Below are positions 33,741 through 37,571 of a stretch of 37,571 nt of DNA, piece by piece. The notes under the pieces were generated by a model, which was not told the DNA's origin, made no database searches, and saw only the letters and a program-made list of their open reading frames with translations. The stretch comes from Actinomycetes bacterium. GTDB lineage: Bacteria; Actinomycetota; CALGFH01. Position numbers and translations under genes: made by a program. Location of the stretch: the NCBI GenBank assembly GCA_036000965.1, contig DASYUT010000039.1:1-37571 (forward strand), in the 5' to 3' direction. The stretch's first letter is position 1; every line of letters begins with the position of its first letter.

Positions 33741-33768
33741 AGTGGGGCGCCCCGGCGGGCGCCCCACT
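33741..33768. terminator. Strong hairpin terminator after the ABC transporter
   Basis: AGTGGGGCGCCC (33741-33752) and GGGCGCCCCACT (33757-33768) form a perfect 12-bp stem with a CGGC loop, 107 bases after the permease stop. No T-run follows. It also touches the stop of a minus-strand remnant, so it may work both ways. Confidence 0.75.
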
Positions 33769-33902
33769 CAGCCGTCCGCGCGGTCCTCGCGTGGCCGGCG
33801 CCTGAGCTTGGCGCGGAGCCAGGCGACGGGGTCGGGCCTGGTGTCGGCCACCCGCTCCTTGAGCGCTGCACCGGCTTTGCTCGGTTCGCTTCCTTCCGCA
33901 CG
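33768..33902 (-). pseudogene. Remnant of an unknown gene (C-terminal fragment)
   Basis: A minus-strand frame opened by a TAG at 33903-33905 reads ALKERVADTRPDPVAWLRAK then LRRRPREDRADG and stops at 33768, right at the hairpin. The composition looks like a genuine protein tail, but there is no ATG. A GTG at 33851 with AAGGAG only three bases before it would give just 27 residues. Most likely the 3' end of a deleted gene. The rest of 33769-34099 shows nothing else. Confidence 0.3.
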
Positions 33903-34099
33903 CTACCCGTCGCAGGGAGTGCGACGGATCGTCACGTCCAGCCGCCCGGACGCGGCAACGGATCGTCAGACACGCTGGTCAGGAGGCGTGGCCCAGGAGG
34001 CGGTCGAGCAGGTGCCCTTCGCCGGCAGCCGAGGAGCTGGCTGGCTAGCCGAGTCCCGGAATGCGACGATCCGTGGCAAAGAGAAGGGATCGGCGGGAC

Positions 34100-34933
34100 A
34101 TGGACCAGCAGCAGCAACCCGGGACGCCAGGGGGGACGTGGTCGGTCGAGCTGGCCGTGTGTGCCGAGATGGTGTTCCTGGAGCTCCCGGTGGAGGAGCG
34201 GATCCGGCGGATCGCCGACCTTGGGTTCCAGGTCGAGATCTGGGACTGGACCCGCAAGGACATCGACGCCCTAGTCCGGACCGGGGCGGTGTTCTCGTCG
34301 ATGACCGGCTATGTCACCGGGACCCTCACCGACGACCCCGGCGCCAGCGAGCTGCTGCGCACGGCCGAGCAGTCGATCGCCGTCGCCGAGCGGCTCGGCT
34401 GCCCACGCCTGAACCTGCACGGCACCGGGCTCGACGACAAGGGGCTGCCGGTGCGCCCGGTCCGCCAGGTCACCGGGGCGATGTGGCTGGCCGCGGCCCG
34501 CACCCTGGAGCGGTTGGCCGCCCTCGGCGAGCGCGCCGGGGTGACCTTCTGCCTGGAGAACCTCAACACCGCCGTCGACCATCCCGGAGTGCCGTTCGCC
34601 CGCGCCGCCGACACCCTGGCCTTGGTCGAGGCGGTGGGGCGTCCGGGGTTGCGGCTGATGCTGGACCTGTACCACGCCCAGATCGGCGAGGGGAACCTGA
34701 TCGAGCTGCTGCGGCGGGCCGGTCCGCTGATCGGCGAGGTCCAGGTCGCCGACGTCCCCGGGCGGTGTGAGCCTGGGACCGGGGAGATCAACTACCCGGC
34801 GGTTGCGGCCGCCCTGGAGGAGCTGGGCTACCGCGGCACCGTCGGCCTGGAGGCGTGGGCCTCCGGGGACAGCGAGCAGGCCCTGGAGCGGTTCCGCGCG
34901 GCCTTCACCCGGCCCGGCGTCACCGGGGCCTGA
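34100..34933 (+). CDS. Hydroxypyruvate isomerase-like TIM-barrel sugar isomerase, 277 aa
   Basis: Xylose-isomerase-like TIM barrel of the Hyi/IolE group, which interconverts small keto sugars. Residues seen: CAEMVFLELPVEERIRRIAD at the start, CPRLNLHGTGLDDKG, CLENLNTAVDHPGVPF (metal-binding Glu), LMLDLYHAQIGEGNLIELL, and GEVQVADVPGRCEPGTGEIN followed by Tyr, the clearest Hyi signature. The first 15 residues are Gln/Gly-rich. ATG 34100 is preferred over ATG 34061, whose added part is Arg-rich and unconserved. The next gene, an inositol-dehydrogenase-like enzyme, starts 68 bases later, so the pair probably serves inositol or another polyol. Confidence 0.88.
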   Translation: MDQQQQPGTPGGTWSVELAVCAEMVFLELPVEERIRRIADLGFQVEIWDWTRKDIDALVRTGAVFSSMTGYVTGTLTDDPGASELLRTAEQSIAVAERLGCPRLNLHGTGLDDKGLPVRPVRQVTGAMWLAAARTLERLAALGERAGVTFCLENLNTAVDHPGVPFARAADTLALVEAVGRPGLRLMLDLYHAQIGEGNLIELLRRAGPLIGEVQVADVPGRCEPGTGEINYPAVAAALEELGYRGTVGLEAWASGDSEQALERFRAAFTRPGVTGA

Positions 34934-35001
34934 GCCGGCACGGCCAGTTCTGCGGCCTGTCCGCCCACGACGGCGACCACGCGCTAGCAAGGAGGAACGC
35001 G

Positions 35002-36063
35002 TTGACCACCACCGATCCCACACCGGGCGCAAGCAGGACGGCCGCTGACGCCCCCGCCGCCGTTGGCCTCATCGGGGCCGGGGCGATCGGGGCCTTCCAT
35101 GGCGAGACCCTGGCCCGGCGGGTGCCGGGGGCACGGCTGGCCACGATCGCCGACCCGGCCCCCGGGGCGGCCGACCGGCTCGCCGGCTCGCTCGGCGCGC
35201 CGCAGGCCACCACCGACGCGGCTGAGCTGCTGGCCGACGCGGCCGTTCAGGCGGTGGTCATCGCCGCCCCTGCCCGCTTCCACGCTGACCTGGTGGTGGC
35301 GGCCGCCGGGGCCGGCAAGGCGGTGTTCTGCGAGAAGCCCATGGCCCTCACCCTCGAGGACGCCGACCGGGCCATCGCCGCCGCCCACGCGGCCGGGGTG
35401 GCCCTGCAGGTCGGCTTCAACCGCCGCTTCGACCCCAGCTTCCGGGCCGCTCACGACCTGGTCGCCGCCGGCCGCCTCGGCATCCCGCAGCTGCTGCGCT
35501 CGCTCACCCGCGACCCCGGCATCCCCGACCCGGGCCGGGTGCCACCCTCGACCATCTTCCTGGAGACCCTGATCCACGACTTCGACGCCCTGCGCTACCT
35601 CAACCCGGGCGCCGAGGCGGTCGAGGTCTACGCTGTCGCCGACGCCCTGGCCTACCCGGACTTCAAGGCCCAGGGCCTGCAGGACACCGCCGTGGTCTTG
35701 GTCCGCTTCGACAACGGCGCCATCGCCACCGCCGAGGCCAACTTCAACGCCGTCTACGGCTACGACATCCGCGGTGAGGTGTTCGGGTCGGCCGGCATGG
35801 CCACCGCCGGTGACCTGCGCCGCACCACCATGACCTACTACGGCCCCGAGGGCGTGGCCAGCGACACCTGGAGGCGCAACGTGGACTTGTTCCGTGACGC
35901 CTACACCGCCGAGCTGGCCCACTTTGTGGACTGCGTCCGCACCGGTGTCGCCCCCCAGCCGGGCGGCCGGGATGCCCGCGCCGCCCTAGCCATCGCCCTG
36001 GCCGCCATCCGCTCGGTCGACACCGGGAGGCCAGAGCGACTCGACGAGGTCCAGCAACCGTAA
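35002..36063 (+). CDS. Gfo/Idh/MocA dehydrogenase, inositol 2-dehydrogenase-like, 353 aa
   Basis: NAD(P)-dependent sugar or polyol dehydrogenase. Rossmann start AVGLIGAGAIGAFHGETLAR, then CEKPMALTLEDADRAIAAAH (catalytic Lys of EKP), LQVGFNRRFDPSFRAAHDLV, GRLGIPQLLRSLTRDPGIPD and TIFLETLIHDFDALRYL, whose Asp/His pattern is that of IolG-type enzymes. The start is TTG 35002, because AAGGAGG lies six bases upstream and no ATG/GTG is placed better. It forms an apparent operon with the isomerase gene; no transporter or regulator for it is in the window. Confidence 0.9.
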   Translation: MTTTDPTPGASRTAADAPAAVGLIGAGAIGAFHGETLARRVPGARLATIADPAPGAADRLAGSLGAPQATTDAAELLADAAVQAVVIAAPARFHADLVVAAAGAGKAVFCEKPMALTLEDADRAIAAAHAAGVALQVGFNRRFDPSFRAAHDLVAAGRLGIPQLLRSLTRDPGIPDPGRVPPSTIFLETLIHDFDALRYLNPGAEAVEVYAVADALAYPDFKAQGLQDTAVVLVRFDNGAIATAEANFNAVYGYDIRGEVFGSAGMATAGDLRRTTMTYYGPEGVASDTWRRNVDLFRDAYTAELAHFVDCVRTGVAPQPGGRDARAALAIALAAIRSVDTGRPERLDEVQQP

Positions 36064-36745
36064 TGTGACGAGCACCTGACCCTGACCGAGAACCTGACCC
36101 GGCGGGCCGCCACAGCCATCGAGCACGCCGAACGTGCCCGGCACCCCAGCCCACGCGCGTCAACCCAACAGCCGCAATCAACAAGAGGCTAGCCACTCCG
36201 CGCCGCAGGCGCGGCCCGCCCCGCTTCGCTACGTAGGTGTGCCGCCCGCCTCCCGGCTGGGCCGGGCGACCCACATTCCCACGGCATTCCCTCGTCCGGC
36301 GTCCGAGCCCGGGCCCAGCCGAGAGGTAGATCGTGGGCAGCACGATTTGATGCGGCTTCGCCGCCATTCCCCACATTTCAAACAAGGAATTCTCACTCAT
36401 ACCGTGTACCGGCCGCCTGGTCCCGGGGTCGCCGATGGCGCCCACTGCTTCAGCATCTGCGGCCGGCGACCGGCGACCGTGATCGGTAGCGGGCAGCTTG
36501 GGATTCCAGCCAGCCGGAAGGCGAGATGGTGGCTGGCCGTGATGCAACTGCACCGCTGCAGGGCGATCGTTGGGACCATACCCTTGGTCGCGACGCGGCC
36601 GCGACGCCAGCCACGAGGACAAGGAGGCCCACGATGGGAACGTGGGTCTCGCTGATCGGGGCACAGCCACCCAGCGAGGTTCTCAAGCCGCTGCGCCGGC
36701 GGCTTGACCAGCTCGCCCTGCTGGGAGGCCGAGTCGTCGTCCGTC
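36064..36745. other. Region without a firm gene, with an AT-richer island
   Basis: No recognised gene. Around 36325-36420 the base composition drops below that of the surroundings. On the minus strand, ATG 36400 there opens MSENSLFEMWGMAAKPHQIV followed by LPTIYLSAGPG, which is protein-like, but then turns Arg/Gly-rich and stays open into the dehydrogenase gene without conserved sequence, and no ribosome binding site precedes it. GCGGC-TTC-GCCGC (near 36354) forms a small hairpin. On the plus strand ATG 36634 opens MGTWVSLIGAQPPSEVLKPL, also unassigned. This may be a relic of inserted DNA. Confidence 0.4.
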
Positions 36746-36883
36746 GAGGCGTTGCTGGCCAGGTACGCCCGCGGCGTCGGGCAGGCGGCGCCCGTCAGCG
36801 GCGAGGTGGAAAAGCTCCTCGGCCGCCCCGCGCGCACCTACGCCCGGTGGGCCGCCGACCACGCCGCCGCCTTCCGGAACTGA
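36746..36883 (+). pseudogene. C-terminal remnant of an NmrA-like NAD(P)H-binding protein gene
   Basis: A plus frame reads EALLARYARGVGQAAPVSGE then VEKLLGRPARTYARWAADHA and AAFRN before TGA at 36881. The segment LLGRPARTYARWAADHAAAF is the usual tail of NmrA-type NAD(P)H-binding proteins. No matching Rossmann start is found upstream in this frame, so only the 3' end of a gene is left, perhaps after deletion or frameshift. It lies 71 bases before an intact gene of the same broad superfamily. Confidence 0.5.
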
Positions 36884-36954
36884 CGGGAACGCAACCATGA
36901 CCGTCTCGCGGCAGGACGGCCGGCGAGGACGCCGCACACACCATGGAGCAACCG

Positions 36955-37571
36955 ATGAAGCTCACGATCTTCGCGGCGACCGGCGGGATCGGACGGCAGG
37001 TCCTCGAGCAGGCCGTCGCCGCCGGCCACGACGTCACCGCCGTGGCACGAAACCCCAAGCAGCTGTCCCGACAGGCCCGCGTCGTCGCCGCCGACCTGGC
37101 GGCCGCGGACCCATTGGTGCTCCAGTCCGCCGTCGCCGGCGCCGACGCGGTCCTCTCCGGCCTTGGCCCACGGTCGGCCTCCGACGCCGGCGTCGCTTCG
37201 CGGGGCACCCGCGCCATCGTCGGGGCGATGCAGGCAACCCACGTGCGACGCGTCGTGGTGGTCAGCGCCGCGCCGATCGCCACCGTGCCGTCGCCTGGCC
37301 GCCCCAAGCCGCCCACCCACGACCCAGGCGACGGGTTCTTCATGCGGAACCTGTTCAGTCCGTTTGCGAAAGCCGCGTTCCGCAGGCACTACGCCGATCT
37401 GGCGCTGATGGAGGACATCCTTCGCGACAGCGGCCTGGACTGGACCGTCGTGCGGCCGCCGCGGCTGACCGAGGGGCCATTGACCGGCACCTACCGGACG
37501 GCGTACGGGCAGAACCTCCGGGGCGGCTGGTCGGTTTCCCGCGCCGACGTCGCCCAGCTCATGCTTCGCGT
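36955..37571 (+). CDS. NAD(P)H-binding (NmrA/SDR-a5-like) protein, 3' end cut by window
   Basis: Rossmann-fold protein: MKLTIFAATGGIGRQVLEQA with glycine motif ATGGIG, then ARNPKQLSRQARVVAADLAA, ADAVLSGLGPRSASD and VRRVVVVSAAPIA, followed by LALMEDILRDSGLDWTVVRP, the PRLTEGPLTG segment and SVSRADVAQLML. This order is that of BVR-B/NmrA-like oxidoreductases or redox sensors. There are about 205 residues before the edge, near the full length of 210-220. ATG 36955 is preferred since GGAG sits six bases upstream; ATG 36943 in the same frame adds four residues. Substrate unknown. Confidence 0.85.
   Translation, partial: MKLTIFAATGGIGRQVLEQAVAAGHDVTAVARNPKQLSRQARVVAADLAAADPLVLQSAVAGADAVLSGLGPRSASDAGVASRGTRAIVGAMQATHVRRVVVVSAAPIATVPSPGRPKPPTHDPGDGFFMRNLFSPFAKAAFRRHYADLALMEDILRDSGLDWTVVRPPRLTEGPLTGTYRTAYGQNLRGGWSVSRADVAQLMLR

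Overview
The window is about 37.6 kb of very GC-rich DNA (roughly 70% or more, strong G/C preference at third codon positions) from a member of the Actinomycetota. Support: a LexA box of the actinobacterial/mycobacterial form, a DUF397 protein, an F420-type FrhB protein, frequent GTG/TTG starts, apparently leaderless promoters, and a Cys-codon leader peptide of the family known from Streptomyces and Mycobacterium. Genus cannot be told from the sequence. No rRNA, tRNA, intact insertion sequence or CRISPR array was seen.

Layout. 1-2.2 kb: start of a cupin gene cut by the window edge, a NYN-domain RNase-like gene, rpsD (ribosomal protein S4) and a NUDIX hydrolase. 2.3-7.9 kb: a DNA-repair block on the minus strand, with a Rad52-like annealing protein, ssb and recD2 (ssb-recD2 under a perfect LexA/SOS box), plus an unknown protein and a SWIM zinc-finger protein. 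8.2-14.7 kb: a sulfate-assimilation operon on the plus strand. It starts with a short Cys-codon leader ORF whose Cys codons can pair with the Shine-Dalgarno/start region of the next gene, followed by an APS kinase-ATP sulfurylase fusion, APS reductase, a siroheme sulfite/nitrite reductase, an FrhB-type (F420-linked) iron-sulfur flavoprotein and an unknown 113-residue protein. 14.8-16.4 kb: small genes (UBP zinc finger, Cys-rich ORF, one-TM protein, DUF397) with several repeats and a strong hairpin.

16.4-27.1 kb is one long minus-strand operon for formate/aldehyde oxidation and its metal cofactor: MobA-MoaD fusion, aldehyde:ferredoxin oxidoreductase, formate dehydrogenase alpha (NuoG-like, Cys type), formate dehydrogenase beta (NuoE-NuoF fusion), MoeA, and a second MoeA fused to a periplasmic-binding-like domain. 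27.3-30.1 kb: a three-gene two-component system (receiver-only protein, histidine kinase, NarL regulator), divergent from a MacB-like ABC ATPase and FtsX-type permease (30.3-33.6 kb). 34.1-36.1 kb: hydroxypyruvate isomerase-like and inositol-dehydrogenase-like genes. The right end holds a gene remnant and a truncated NAD(P)H-binding protein gene.

Most promising for novelty: (i) pairing of a sulfite reductase gene with an F420H2-oxidase-type subunit gene inside an assimilatory sulfate operon, in effect a split, assimilatory version of the archaeal F420-dependent sulfite reductase, under a Cys-leader attenuator with a visible RNA-pairing mechanism; and (ii) the FDH/AOR operon that carries its own, partly fused, pterin-cofactor biosynthesis genes.
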